DNA of 64,000 nt from Bacillus badius NBRC 15713 (GTDB lineage: Bacteria; Bacillota; Bacilli; Bacillales; Domibacillaceae), in contig NZ_BCVF01000002.1 of assembly GCF_001591605.1 (NCBI RefSeq), forward strand, positions 115,299-179,298. The letters are read 5' to 3'. The notes under the pieces are model-generated. The model was given only the letters and a program-made list of their open reading frames with translations, was not told the DNA's origin and did no database searches. Numbering within the stretch: the stretch's first letter is position 1; each line of letters opens with the position of its first letter. Below, piece by piece: positions 15,917 to 24,367 of this stretch. The translations under genes and the position numbers were made by a program.

Positions 15917-16786
15917 ATGGATACATCGGGAACGAAAGAGCTTCCAATAACAGGGCTTCATGAGCGGGATATCCCGGGGCTGATTGCACTGTCAAAGTCG
16001 GTCGGCTGGGATTATCATACAGAAGAACTCAAAACTATTTTGTCATCGGGTGTAGTAATGGGGCACAAGAATGAAAAGGGAGAAGTGGTCTCCAGTGCAG
16101 CAATTATCCCTTATGATACAGCATCAGCTTCGCTCGGCATGGTGATTGTGAATGATCAATACAGAGGGCAGGGGCTTGGAAAAAAGGCTGTTCAGTCATG
16201 TATCGATCAAGTGCCGGCGGATACGGCGATTATGCTCATTGCTACACCGGAGGGACAGCCTTTATATGAGAAACTAGGGTTTAAAGAAGTGGGGCATGTC
16301 CACAAAATGATTGGCCGTTATTCTAGGTGTTTTAATCCATCTTTTCGGGACTCTTATCAGTTGGACAGCTTGACAGGGAACGAGATCGATCGCATTGCGG
16401 CGATTGATCAATCTGCTTTTGGGGAGGCAAGAAAGAGGTTTCTTGTGAACAGAATAGAGCAATCTCACGAAGCTGCAGTCTTAAAAGATTCCGCAGGCCA
16501 AATCGTCGGCTACGGCCTTTCTGTACTAGGTCCCGTTTATTTAACATTGGGTCCTATTGTCGCTCCTGATGACAGATCTGCGCTTGATCTAGTTGATCAG
16601 TTAGCGCGCAGCCATAAAGGAGAGCTGAGAATGGACATCCCGGCAGATAATCAGACATTTATTGAATTATTAAAGGGGGCAGGATTTGAAGAGGTCAGCA
16701 AACCGCCGGTGATGATCCTTCATGCGAATTCCTTGCCGGAGAGAAATGCGCATCTCTATGGGATTGCGGCGCAAATTTTCGGATAG
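15917..16786 (+). CDS. GNAT acetyltransferase with two tandem GNAT domains
   Basis: A 289-residue protein. The N-terminal GNAT domain (about residues 5-135) has a good acetyl-CoA loop, QYRGQGLGKKAV, and a C-terminal KLGFKEVG motif. The second half (about 150-285) is a diverged GNAT-like domain ending ELLKGAGFEEVSKPPVMIL. This double-domain layout is typical of Bacillus YitH/YjdJ-like proteins of unknown substrate. ATG 15917 follows AAAGGAGAGAA. Confidence 0.8.
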   Translation: MDTSGTKELPITGLHERDIPGLIALSKSVGWDYHTEELKTILSSGVVMGHKNEKGEVVSSAAIIPYDTASASLGMVIVNDQYRGQGLGKKAVQSCIDQVPADTAIMLIATPEGQPLYEKLGFKEVGHVHKMIGRYSRCFNPSFRDSYQLDSLTGNEIDRIAAIDQSAFGEARKRFLVNRIEQSHEAAVLKDSAGQIVGYGLSVLGPVYLTLGPIVAPDDRSALDLVDQLARSHKGELRMDIPADNQTFIELLKGAGFEEVSKPPVMILHANSLPERNAHLYGIAAQIFG

Positions 16787-16892
16787 GAGATTTAACAGAC
16801 CATTTTTTTAACAGATCAATTGAAAATTTTTCGAACCCGATGTTTTCGTCATAGGCTTCTAAGCTTTCTGTACAAAGTAATGGCGGAATGGT

Positions 16893-16921
16893 TTTATATC
16901 GTTTAACAAAAACGATATAAA
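16893..16921. repeat. AT-rich inverted repeat
   Basis: TTTATATCGTTT at 16893-16904 pairs perfectly with AAACGATATAAA at 16910-16921. It lies between the GNAT gene and a strong terminator. It may be a second weak terminator or an operator; no gene start is nearby on either strand. Confidence 0.5.
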
Positions 16922-16955
16922 TATGTACACGATTGTGTGAGAAAATATCATTCAA

Positions 16956-16993
16956 CCGAAAAGAACCTGTGCTGTTGTACAGGTTCTTTTCGG
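16956..16993. terminator. Bidirectional intrinsic terminator
   Basis: A 15-bp perfect stem (CCGAAAAGAACCTGT with its complement) ends the convergent GNAT and glycerophosphodiesterase transcripts. Confidence 0.8.
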
Positions 16994-17011
16994 CGTTAAG
17001 GGGAAAGAAAT

Positions 17012-17839
17012 TTATTTTCTCGGGTCCACATAGTCCGGATAATCGGTAATAATAGCATCAACGTCCATATCTAATAGAAAATCAGCCGCTTCTTGGCTGC
17101 GCACAGTCCATGAAGAAATTTTCATTCCCAAGCTATGGACTTGCCCTACCATCTCCTTTGTGACAATTCCGTAGCTTGGATTAAAGTAATCCGCATAGGC
17201 GGAAAACGCTTTTAAAGACTGTTCAGTTGCCTGGGCTTTAGAGGAGGTCAGCACACCAATAGGAACCTTTGGAAGAAGAGCATCCGTTTTTTTCATAGAT
17301 TCAAAATTAAAGGATTGAATAATGATTTTTTCATTTTGCGGACGATCAAGATGGCGTTCTTTTAATTCTTTTGCCACATTTTCCTCTATGCCAGGATATA
17401 ACTCTGGTGCTTTTAATTCAATTAAAATGCCTATTTTCCCATGATAACGGTCTAACACTTCATCAAAAGAAGGGATTTTTTCTCCTTTAAATTGTTCGCC
17501 TTTGAAGCTGCCGGCATCTAAGGCGCGCAGTTGTTCAAACGTCAAATCCTTTACTTTGCCAGTGCCGTCTGTTGTTCTGTCCACTGTTGTGTCATGGATG
17601 ACAACTAATTCATTGTCTTTGCTTTGCTGGACATCAATTTCAATATAATCCGCTTTCATGTCTACCGCCTTATCAAAAGCGGCAAGGGTATTCTCCGGCG
17701 CATAACCGGAGGCGCCGCGATGGGCAACATTGTCCACCTGCTTGCGTTCTCCGTTTGTACCAGCGGCAAAAGCCTGCTGAAACGGACTGAGCATTAAAGT
17801 GAAAGCCAATCCTGCTCCTAACCATACATTCTTTTTCAT
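17012..17839 (-). CDS. glpQ: Secreted glycerophosphodiester phosphodiesterase (GlpQ-type)
   Basis: The 275-residue protein has a signal peptide (cleavage near AFAAG, residue 26) and a GDPD TIM barrel. The catalytic His40-Arg41 (AHRGASG), metal ligands Glu67 and Asp69 (YIEIDVQ) and His82 (VVIHD) are all present. It hydrolyses glycerophosphodiesters, and secreted Bacillus homologues also trim glycerol teichoic acid, to glycerol-3-phosphate. Single gene with its own promoter region. No Pho box could be convincingly recognised upstream. Confidence 0.9.
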   Translation of the reverse strand: MKKNVWLGAGLAFTLMLSPFQQAFAAGTNGERKQVDNVAHRGASGYAPENTLAAFDKAVDMKADYIEIDVQQSKDNELVVIHDTTVDRTTDGTGKVKDLTFEQLRALDAGSFKGEQFKGEKIPSFDEVLDRYHGKIGILIELKAPELYPGIEENVAKELKERHLDRPQNEKIIIQSFNFESMKKTDALLPKVPIGVLTSSKAQATEQSLKAFSAYADYFNPSYGIVTKEMVGQVHSLGMKISSWTVRSQEAADFLLDMDVDAIITDYPDYVDPRK

Positions 17840-18178
17840 GTCTTCATCTCCTATGTACAGATATTTGATACGAGATTAATGGTAGCGGAGGAATGTTTAG
17901 CCAAAATTAAGAAGATGTAAAAAGCATTCAACTTTTGGCGAAATTTGCTGAAACAATCTTTACATTGAAAGAAGACTTATGTGCAAAATTCAAATAAATA
18001 AAAAGCAAAACAGCCTCTAAGAACCATTAAAAGACGCTCAAACTATTTTTATTTTTTTGTTGTTTATACTTCATAAAAAAAGAGAACTATCATAAGAGAA
18101 GCTTAAATCGGTGTTTAATACCATTCGAAGAGAATAAAAACAAGCCATTGTTTTCAAAATAATACGGAGGTGAGCCAT
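17840..18178. other. Divergent intergenic region, no gene seen
   Basis: This 339-base AT-rich gap lies between the starts of glpQ (minus) and the divergent PAP2 gene (plus). A possible minus promoter for glpQ is TTGAAT, 16 bases, TAATTT around 17915-17945. No ORF with a ribosome site, RNA motif or convincing Pho or cre box was found. Confidence 0.5.
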
Positions 18179-18637
18179 TTGAATAGAGGAATTAGCATTG
18201 CATTAACAAGTATAGGAATTGCTCAAGCATTAAAAATACCACTTCATTACATGAAGAAAAAAGAGTGGAAGCCGGAACAATTTTTGGCGACAGGAGGGAT
18301 GCCTAGCTCTCATTCTGCCGGTGTCTCTTCACTGGCTACTTATATTGCCTTGAAAAAAGGAGTATCGACTATTGATTTTGCCTTATCCGTTGTTTTCGGA
18401 CTGATTGTCATGTATGATGCACAAGGAATTCGCCGGCAAACAGGAGAGCTTACTTTAAAGGTAAACGATTTGGATGAATTAGTGGATAAAATTAAAGAAG
18501 ATGATCCTGTAAAATATGAGGAAAAGGTGCCTGATCCGTTAAAAGAGGTGCTGGGCCATAAGCCGGGTGAGGTAATCGGAGGCGCATTGCTGGGAGCAGC
18601 AATCGGAACAGCCGGCTATCGTTTGTCCAAAAAATAA
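18179..18637 (+). CDS. Divergent PAP2-family membrane protein
   Basis: A 152-residue integral membrane protein of the divergent PAP2 (DUF212, YuiD-type) family. The signature GGMPSSHSAGVSSLA (about residue 40) resembles the PAP2 acid-phosphatase motif, and the C-terminus ends in a hydrophobic Gly/Ala-rich segment. Phosphatase activity on a lipid phosphate is inferred from the fold only. I chose TTG 18179, which has GGAGGTGA five bases upstream; the in-frame GTG nine bases earlier overlaps that ribosome site. Confidence 0.8.
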   Translation: MNRGISIALTSIGIAQALKIPLHYMKKKEWKPEQFLATGGMPSSHSAGVSSLATYIALKKGVSTIDFALSVVFGLIVMYDAQGIRRQTGELTLKVNDLDELVDKIKEDDPVKYEEKVPDPLKEVLGHKPGEVIGGALLGAAIGTAGYRLSKK

Positions 18638-18725
18638 CCTCCTTGTACATAGGGAGGATGCGTGAAAACAAATAGAAAAGGAGCCGCTTGCAGCAGCTCC
18701 TTTTCTTAATAGGGGAAACAAATGA

Positions 18726-18884
18726 TCATTTTCTTGAACTTGAAACAGTTTCGCAATCACTTTGGCAGCTATCCTTCAAGGAACAAGCGGCGCATTTTCC
18801 TTCTTTGCTTTTCTTAATATAGCGAAAGAGAGTCCAGCCTGCATAACCAAAAATCAGAGCGCCGATCACAATATTGACTAACAT
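18726..18884 (-). CDS. FeoB-associated Cys-rich small membrane protein
   Basis: A 52-residue protein reading MLVNIVIGALIFGYAGWTLF at its N-terminus: one membrane helix, then a basic stretch and a cytoplasmic tail with the Cys pattern CAACxxxxxCxxxC (Cys31, 34, 40, 44). This matches the short Cys-rich proteins encoded after feoB in many Firmicutes, thought to help the Fe2+ transporter. Its ATG has a GGGAGGAA ribosome site and lies 22 bases after the feoB stop, so it is the third gene of the operon. The role is inferred from context. Confidence 0.8.
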   Translation of the reverse strand: MLVNIVIGALIFGYAGWTLFRYIKKSKEGKCAACSLKDSCQSDCETVSSSRK

Positions 18885-18905
18885 AGGTGCATTCCTCCCA
18901 GGTGG

Positions 18906-20918
18906 TTAAAAGCCTAGCAGCTTGCCTCCTTGATAAATAATAAAAGACAAGCTGTATGCTAAGATTAATGCGTAAACGATCGAGAAATAAGTCCATTTAG
19001 CTGAACCGGTTTCTTTGCGGATCGTTCCGACTGTCGCAAGGCAAGGCACATACAAAAGAACAAAAACCATAAAAGTGAACGCAGACAGCGGCGTAAATTC
19101 TGTTGCCATCAGTCCCTGCAAAGAATCAACATCAGGAACGTGGTAAATGATATTCATGCTCGAGACGACGACTTCTTTTGCCAAAAATCCGGTAATGAGC
19201 GCTGCCCCAGCTTGCCAAGTGCCAAAGCCGAGCGGCGCAAGAAGCGGTGCAACCCATCCGCCAATGGCGGCAAGGAAACTGTTGTCCATATCTACATTCA
19301 AGCCCTGAGGACCCGCATACGTCAGCAGCCAGATAATGACGGAGCCGCCAAAGATAAACGTACCGGCTTTTTTAATAAATCCTTTGCCCTTATCCCATGT
19401 GCTGCGAAACAGCGCTTTTGATTGAGGCAGGCGATAAGGAGGAAGCTCGATAACAAACACAGACTGTTCCTCTTTTAAAATCGTCATGGAAAACAACTTA
19501 GCCAATAAAAGAGCCATCGCAATGCCTAATAAGTACAATGAAAAAACAACAATTGTCTGGTATTCCACAAAAAACGCGCCTACAAATAAAGCATAGACCG
19601 GCAGCCGAGCCGAACAAGACATTAAAGGCGTCAAAAGAATGGTCAATAATCGTTCTTTGGGCTGCTCAATCGTTCTGGCGGCCATAATTCCTGGCACATT
19701 GCAGCCAAAGCCGATAATCATCGGGATAAATACTTTCCCATTTAACCCGACCGATTCCATAATCTTATCCATCACTAAGGCCACCCGAGCCATATAGCCC
19801 GAATCCTCAAGAAGAGAGATGAAGAAAAATAAAATAAAAATTTGCGGCATAAATACCAGTACGCCGCCGACACCGGCAACAATTCCGTCAAGCACGAGTG
19901 ACTGAATGAAAGAAGATGCCCCGGCTTTTCCTAGAACAAAAGCGAGCCAATCGGTGAGCGGGCCTGAGAAAAAAGCATCTAACAGATCGGAAAGCGGGGT
20001 GCCAAGCCAATCAAATGTTAGCTTAAATAACAAAAGCATACATAACAAAAAGATCGGCAGACCGAACACTTTATTTGTGACAATCGCATCAATCCGATCT
20101 GTTAAAGTGGCTGCCCCGGCTGTCTGCTGATCAACAGCTTGTTCAACAATCGCTTGAATGTATGTCCGTCTGACTCTGTATATCCGTTGAGATAAAGTAT
20201 CTGCATTTTCTTCTTTCTGAACATTTGTCTTTGTCTCTTCATATATTTTTGTCAGCGCATCGTCGCCCATAAAGGAGGATAAATGCTCCCATACGTTTTT
20301 GTTTCCTTCAAAAAACTGCAAAGCCAGCCAGCGGGGAGGCAAATGTTCCGTCAGCTCTTGCGGCATGGCAGCAATTAATTGAGCAATTCCTTTTTCTAAA
20401 GCCACCCCATAATCCAAAACAAGCGGCGCTTGTTTTTTACTTTGCAAGCTGAAGAGCTGCTCATTTAACAGGTTGCACCCCTGGCCTGTTCTCGCCACAA
20501 TCGGCACAACCGGCACCTGAAGCGCCGCTGAAAGCTTTTGCTCATTTATATAAATGCCGCGGCTTTTTGCCACATCCGTCATGTTTAATCCAAGAATAAT
20601 CGGCTTTCCGAATTCAAGCAGCTGCAAAGTTAAAACTAAATTTCTTTCCAATTGGGAGGCGTCTACAATATTGACAATTCCATCAAACGAATCATGGAGA
20701 AAAAAGTTGGACACGACGCCTTCATCTTTCGATAACGGATTCAAGGTATAAATGCCTGGAAGATCAATAAGCTGTCCTGTTTTATTTTTCAGTGCTCCTA
20801 CTTTCTTTTCAACGGTAACACCGCTCCAGTTCCCAACATATTCGTAGGACCCGGTTAAATTATTAAATAAAGAAGTTTTTCCGGTATTCGGATTACCAAG
20901 CAGAGCAATGTGCATCAT
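18906..20918 (-). CDS. feoB: Ferrous iron transporter FeoB
   Basis: A 670-residue inner-membrane Fe2+ transporter. The N-terminal G domain has G1 GNPNTGKTSLFN (residues 8-19), G3 DLPGIY and G4 NMTD; the C-terminal half has the membrane domain with Gate motifs (GCNVPGIMAAR, SCSARLPVYALF). The start overlaps feoA by four bases (ATGA). The operon order feoA-feoB-small Cys-rich protein is typical. Expression is very likely Fur-controlled, since a good Fur box lies over the promoter. Confidence 0.96.
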   Translation of the reverse strand: MMHIALLGNPNTGKTSLFNNLTGSYEYVGNWSGVTVEKKVGALKNKTGQLIDLPGIYTLNPLSKDEGVVSNFFLHDSFDGIVNIVDASQLERNLVLTLQLLEFGKPIILGLNMTDVAKSRGIYINEQKLSAALQVPVVPIVARTGQGCNLLNEQLFSLQSKKQAPLVLDYGVALEKGIAQLIAAMPQELTEHLPPRWLALQFFEGNKNVWEHLSSFMGDDALTKIYEETKTNVQKEENADTLSQRIYRVRRTYIQAIVEQAVDQQTAGAATLTDRIDAIVTNKVFGLPIFLLCMLLLFKLTFDWLGTPLSDLLDAFFSGPLTDWLAFVLGKAGASSFIQSLVLDGIVAGVGGVLVFMPQIFILFFFISLLEDSGYMARVALVMDKIMESVGLNGKVFIPMIIGFGCNVPGIMAARTIEQPKERLLTILLTPLMSCSARLPVYALFVGAFFVEYQTIVVFSLYLLGIAMALLLAKLFSMTILKEEQSVFVIELPPYRLPQSKALFRSTWDKGKGFIKKAGTFIFGGSVIIWLLTYAGPQGLNVDMDNSFLAAIGGWVAPLLAPLGFGTWQAGAALITGFLAKEVVVSSMNIIYHVPDVDSLQGLMATEFTPLSAFTFMVFVLLYVPCLATVGTIRKETGSAKWTYFSIVYALILAYSLSFIIYQGGKLLGF

Positions 20919-21142
20919 ACTCGTTTAATCTCTATCCGGGCAGCTTCTTGATGGCGGATTCCCAGGCATTGTCCGCAATAATCAAGCATGAAAGGGCCTT
21001 TAAACGGCATTCGTTGTTTTAACTGCACTTCGATTCCTTCCATAATACCGAAATCCAGCAATCTCCTTTTAACCATTTGATCTATGTTGGATAAATCTAC
21101 AATCTTTGCTTTTTCTCCCCGACCTAATTCTGAAAGAACCAC
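20915..21142 (-). CDS. feoA: Ferrous iron transport protein FeoA
   Basis: A 75-residue SH3-like cytoplasmic protein (LSELGRGEKAKIVDL opening, then LLDFGIMEGIEVQL) that regulates FeoB. First gene of the feo operon; its end overlaps feoB by four bases. Its start follows GGAGGGAAT on the minus strand. Confidence 0.93.
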   Translation of the reverse strand: MVLSELGRGEKAKIVDLSNIDQMVKRRLLDFGIMEGIEVQLKQRMPFKGPFMLDYCGQCLGIRHQEAARIEIKRV

Positions 21143-21190
21143 GTTAATTCCCTCCAGCCATCTATAAACAGATACTATGATCTGTGCGTT

Positions 21191-21217
21191 GGATAATGAT
21201 TATTTTTCTCAATTATA
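21191..21217 (-). promoter_or_regulatory. feo operon promoter with Fur box
   Basis: On minus, a perfect TATAAT (plus 21212-21217) lies about 70 bases before feoA. The plus-strand GGATAATGATTATTT at 21191-21205 matches the Fur box core GATAATNATTAT and overlaps the expected transcription start. Iron-dependent repression is expected. Confidence 0.75.
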
Positions 21218-21320
21218 TCATTTTCCTTTCCTATGCAAAAACGAATTTATATATAAATAATGACTATTGTTTAAAATATGCCGGCCGGCTCGATCTAATC
21301 GGACAGAGGGATCTGACTTG

Positions 21321-21920
21321 TTAATACACCTCATAATTTTGTCCGGTTTGTGCGCCTTCGATGCTTTTCTGATAGGCAAGCGCTACACGCTGAACAGGCA
21401 CAGCTTCAAAACCTGGGAAAAAGGCGCCGTATTTATCAAGTGATTCTTGAATAACATTTGGACTGACACTATTGATGCGGATTCCTCGCGGCAGTTCAAT
21501 AGCGGCAGCTTTTACAAACGCTTTTACTCCGCCATTCGCCATTGCCGCAGAAGCACCTTGAAGAATCGGGTCGTCCATCATAATGCCAGTGGTTAAAGTG
21601 AAGCTGCCTCCGTCATTGACATAATCCATTCCTGCTAGCACTAAATGAATTTGCCCCTTGAGCTTGCTTTCAATGCCAATTCCATTTAACTCAGGCGTCA
21701 GCTCTGACAGGGGACCAAAATGCGCCTTTCCCGTTGCACTAACAACGGCATCTACCTTTCCGACTTTTTCATACATCGCTTGAATACTGTCAACAGAAGT
21801 AATATCAACAAAAACATCGCCGCTGCTGCGCCCGGCACAAATAACTTCATGGTGCTTCTCTAGTTTTCCCACTACAGCCCGGCCAATGGTGCCGCTCGCT
21901 CCAACAATAAGAATTCTCAT
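21321..21920 (-). CDS. Atypical short-chain dehydrogenase/reductase
   Basis: The 199-residue NAD(P)-binding protein has the Rossmann motif GASGTIGRAV at residues 7-16. The classical SDR Tyr-x-x-x-Lys is absent: the helix reads SAAMANGGVKAF where Tyr would stand, though Lys follows. This matches a small atypical SDR subgroup in bacteria (PRK07578-like), so it is a family feature and not damage. Substrate unknown. Single gene. Confidence 0.8.
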   Translation of the reverse strand: MRILIVGASGTIGRAVVGKLEKHHEVICAGRSSGDVFVDITSVDSIQAMYEKVGKVDAVVSATGKAHFGPLSELTPELNGIGIESKLKGQIHLVLAGMDYVNDGGSFTLTTGIMMDDPILQGASAAMANGGVKAFVKAAAIELPRGIRINSVSPNVIQESLDKYGAFFPGFEAVPVQRVALAYQKSIEGAQTGQNYEVY

Positions 21921-22123
21921 CTTTTACGCTCCTTAACTAAATATAAAATAAGGTATATAGGACAGTATAAATCTTCTTTGGGAAACTTTGAAAGCAGTTT
22001 GCATGGACTTTTCCAGCTATGACAAGGAGCATTAAGATGCGCTATAATTAATTTGCTAATTATACACAAAAAAGGGAGTTTATGAGATAATATTGATCCC
22101 GTAAAACGGAAGGGTTGAGAAAA

Positions 22124-22555
22124 TTGAACATTTCCCTGTCAGGAGAGAAGACAAAGATCGAGATTGAAGTGCTGGAGAGGAGTTATCCAGACAGCACAAA
22201 TGACTGGGATAAAAATTGGATAACGTCTGTTGTACATATAACGATCCCGGGATATGTTGCACAATTTACTTGTGAGCTAAGGACAGATGAGTTGGCAGAT
22301 TTCGCTGACGAATTAACAGCTATGCATGAAAATCTGGAAGGAACCGCCGCTTTTAAGCATATAGAAGGAGCGATTTGCATGAAAGGTACGATAGATAATT
22401 TGGGGAGAATTTTATGGGAGGCAGAGACATGCTATCCACCTGGAGATGGGGCCGTTCTCCAATTTGAATTCAACTCGGATCAATCTTATTTAACCAGCTC
22501 AATTAGGCAGCTGCATACTATTCTTTCGTCCTTTCCAGTCATAGAGGAGCTATAG
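22124..22555 (+). CDS. WapI-like immunity-type protein
   Basis: A 143-residue soluble protein. The pattern RSYPDSTNDWDKNWI followed by an acidic mixed alpha/beta domain resembles the WapI family, immunity proteins for the tRNA-cleaving contact toxin WapA in B. subtilis. No toxin gene is nearby, so it may be an orphan immunity gene. I chose TTG 22124, with CGGAAGGG upstream; TTG 22115 would sit on that ribosome site. The family call is from memory and moderate. Confidence 0.55.
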   Translation: MNISLSGEKTKIEIEVLERSYPDSTNDWDKNWITSVVHITIPGYVAQFTCELRTDELADFADELTAMHENLEGTAAFKHIEGAICMKGTIDNLGRILWEAETCYPPGDGAVLQFEFNSDQSYLTSSIRQLHTILSSFPVIEEL

Positions 22556-22608
22556 CTGAGTGATTTCTCTAAAAAACTGTAAATAACAAGAGAAGGGAAG
22601 AAAATCAA

Positions 22609-23061
22609 ATGAACAAAAGCATCTGGCAGACAGACAATGAGGGCCAACAGGAGCCGCTGACGGATGAGGCGGTGGCAAAAGCGGAGGAGATCCTTCAAGT
22701 CAAGCTTCCTGAAAGCTATATCGATATTTTAAGAGAACAAAATGGCGGGTACCTGCTGTATGACGCCTATCCAACAAGTGTGCCAACATCCTGGGCGGAC
22801 GATCATATTCATGTAGATCATCTAAAAGGCATTGGAGAAGGCGGTATCTTGGAAACTGGATATTTAATAGAGGAATGGGGGCTTCCCAAACATATTGTCC
22901 TCATTTCAGGAGACGGCCATACGTGGATTGCGCTGGATTACAGAAAAACCAGCGAAAATCCGCCTGTTATTCTCATTGAGGATGACGGCGAGACAATCAT
23001 CGAGTTAGCGCCTGATTTCCTTGTATTTCTTGAAGGGCTGTGCCAGTGGGAAGAAGAATAA
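22609..23061 (+). CDS. SMI1/KNR4 (SUKH) family protein
   Basis: A 150-residue soluble protein of the SUKH superfamily: LTDEAVAKAEEILQVKLPESYIDILREQNGGYL at the N-terminus is the diagnostic segment, with a DGHTWIALDY core near residue 100. SUKH proteins are common immunity proteins against polymorphic toxins. It follows the WapI-like gene by 53 bases on the same strand, after its own GAAGGGAAG site. No toxin gene is adjacent. Confidence 0.8.
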   Translation: MNKSIWQTDNEGQQEPLTDEAVAKAEEILQVKLPESYIDILREQNGGYLLYDAYPTSVPTSWADDHIHVDHLKGIGEGGILETGYLIEEWGLPKHIVLISGDGHTWIALDYRKTSENPPVILIEDDGETIIELAPDFLVFLEGLCQWEEE

Positions 23062-23080
23062 TGTTGGTTTTCATATAAGA

Positions 23081-23116
23081 AGCCAGCCGAGACGCTTATA
23101 AGCGTCTCGGCTGGCT
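23081..23116. terminator. 36-base perfect palindrome
   Basis: The whole of 23081-23116 equals its own reverse complement. It lies between the convergent SUKH and DUF1259 genes and is likely a bidirectional terminator, but has no T tract. Confidence 0.6.
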
Positions 23117-23121
23117 AGTCG

Positions 23122-23520
23122 TTAAAGTAAACGCGCTTGTCTGGCTGCTTCAATACTGTTTCTCGCAAATTCAAATGGATCTCCAACATTTTCCCAGTGC
23201 ATGTACATTAAGCGCGGTTGATCAAAGAGCCAATGATTGTGAACAGCTGTGACCTTGATGCCTCTTTCCCGTAAAGCTGTTAAAAACGGATTGATTTCTT
23301 CTTGAAGGATCACTGTTTCTCCGAGATTAAGCGTTTCGCCATTTCTGCTATTTTCAAAGGATAGGGCAAAAGGAAGGGCTAAAGGGGAGCGGGTGCGGCG
23401 GCCGAGAATCGTAGCTTCAATGTTTCGAAGACGCTGAACAACACAAGCGGGAGAGGTGGCAATCACTGTTCCTCCGATAATCGCTGCAAGTCTTTCACAA
23501 GCTGACATGTTACGTGACAT
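23122..23520 (-). CDS. DUF1259-family protein
   Basis: A 132-residue soluble protein of the DUF1259 (LppY/LpqO) family. The signature AVHNHWLFDQPRLMYMHWEN (about residues 93-112) contains two His clusters that look like a metal or substrate site. Actinobacterial members are lipoproteins; this one has no signal peptide. Function unknown. Alone, convergent with the SUKH gene. Confidence 0.75.
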   Translation of the reverse strand: MSRNMSACERLAAIIGGTVIATSPACVVQRLRNIEATILGRRTRSPLALPFALSFENSRNGETLNLGETVILQEEINPFLTALRERGIKVTAVHNHWLFDQPRLMYMHWENVGDPFEFARNSIEAARQARLL

Positions 23521-23626
23521 CCTAAATATTCCTCCTTTCTTCTCTTATGCTATACTATATGCAGCAGTCAACAAGCTTGTCTGGACAAGTACACAAAAAA
23601 CGAAGCTTTTTTTGTATTTTCATAGA

Positions 23627-23666
23627 CACAAAACAGCCCTTCATACAGCAGGGCTGTTTTGTGCAT
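23627..23666 (-). terminator. Intrinsic terminator
   Basis: A 14-bp stem (CACAAAACAGCCCT with AGGGCTGTTTTGTG) lies just beyond the LysE-type stop codon on minus. Confidence 0.7.
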
Positions 23667-24268
23667 TAAATCAAGCCGGTAAATAGATAAATAGCCGTTG
23701 CCCAAATAAACAGAGCCGAGCTTTTTTGAAAAACAGTCATTATACTTCCTGTCCCATCCAGCTTTGTCATCACTGCTCCAGCAAAAGTTAAACCAAAAAA
23801 CCAAATCCACGAAACAGCAATACATGCCAGCGTAAAAAAGAGCTGCTCCGTTCCGCTGTATTTTAAAGCGCTCGTCCCGATCACACCGACCGTATCTAAA
23901 ATGGCGTGGGGGTTCAACAAGGAAACCGTAGAAGCAAAGACCACTTGCTGGCGAATCGGCAAGGCATTGGTTGGTTCATTTGCTGCTGGCTTCGACCGCC
24001 AGATCACCCACCCCATGTACAGTAAAAATAAGATGCCGGCTGCCATTAGAGCAAAACGGAGCCATTCAAACTGCAAGACGATCACGGACAATCCGAAAAC
24101 GGCTAACAAAATGAGCAATGTGTCACATAATGCAGCTGTAATAGTTGCCGGAAAAGCTCGAATAAGCCTGGGCTGTGTTGCTCCTTGTGAAAATATAAAT
24201 ACATTTTGCACACCTAACGGCAGAATAAGACCGAAGGCTAAAATGATGCCATGAATAATAGCTTCCAT
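23666..24268 (-). CDS. LysE/ArgO-family amino acid exporter
   Basis: A 200-residue, six-helix membrane protein with the LysE signature GLILPLGVQNVFIFSQGA at the N-terminus and LLNPHAILDTVG near residue 118. The family exports basic amino acids or related compounds. It is divergent from a MocR-type regulator, with a palindrome between the two starts that is a likely operator. Inference: the regulator senses an amino-acid-like ligand with PLP and induces this exporter. Confidence 0.85.
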   Translation of the reverse strand: MEAIIHGIILAFGLILPLGVQNVFIFSQGATQPRLIRAFPATITAALCDTLLILLAVFGLSVIVLQFEWLRFALMAAGILFLLYMGWVIWRSKPAANEPTNALPIRQQVVFASTVSLLNPHAILDTVGVIGTSALKYSGTEQLFFTLACIAVSWIWFFGLTFAGAVMTKLDGTGSIMTVFQKSSALFIWATAIYLFTGLI

Positions 24269-24325
24269 ATCCCCAACTCCCTTTCCATCCTTATCTTACT
24301 ATGCTACAACTAAAAGAAAACAACC

Positions 24326-24353
24326 AATTGGATGGTTTCTTATCCATCCAATT
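24326..24353. promoter_or_regulatory. Palindrome in LysE/MocR divergent promoter region
   Basis: AATTGGATGG at 24326-24335 and CCATCCAATT at 24344-24353 form a perfect 10-bp inverted repeat with an 8-base spacer, directly between the divergent exporter and regulator genes. It is the natural candidate for the operator of the MocR-type regulator. Confidence 0.5.
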
Positions 24354-24367
24354 TAGGAGAGGATCGT

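Noticed and set aside
17840..18000. Pho box upstream of glpQ
   Set aside because: TTACA-like words are present but not in the required 11-base spaced repeats.
21321..21920. SDR with missing catalytic Tyr as a broken enzyme
   Set aside because: The same helix pattern without Tyr is typical of its small subgroup, so it is probably an intact atypical member.
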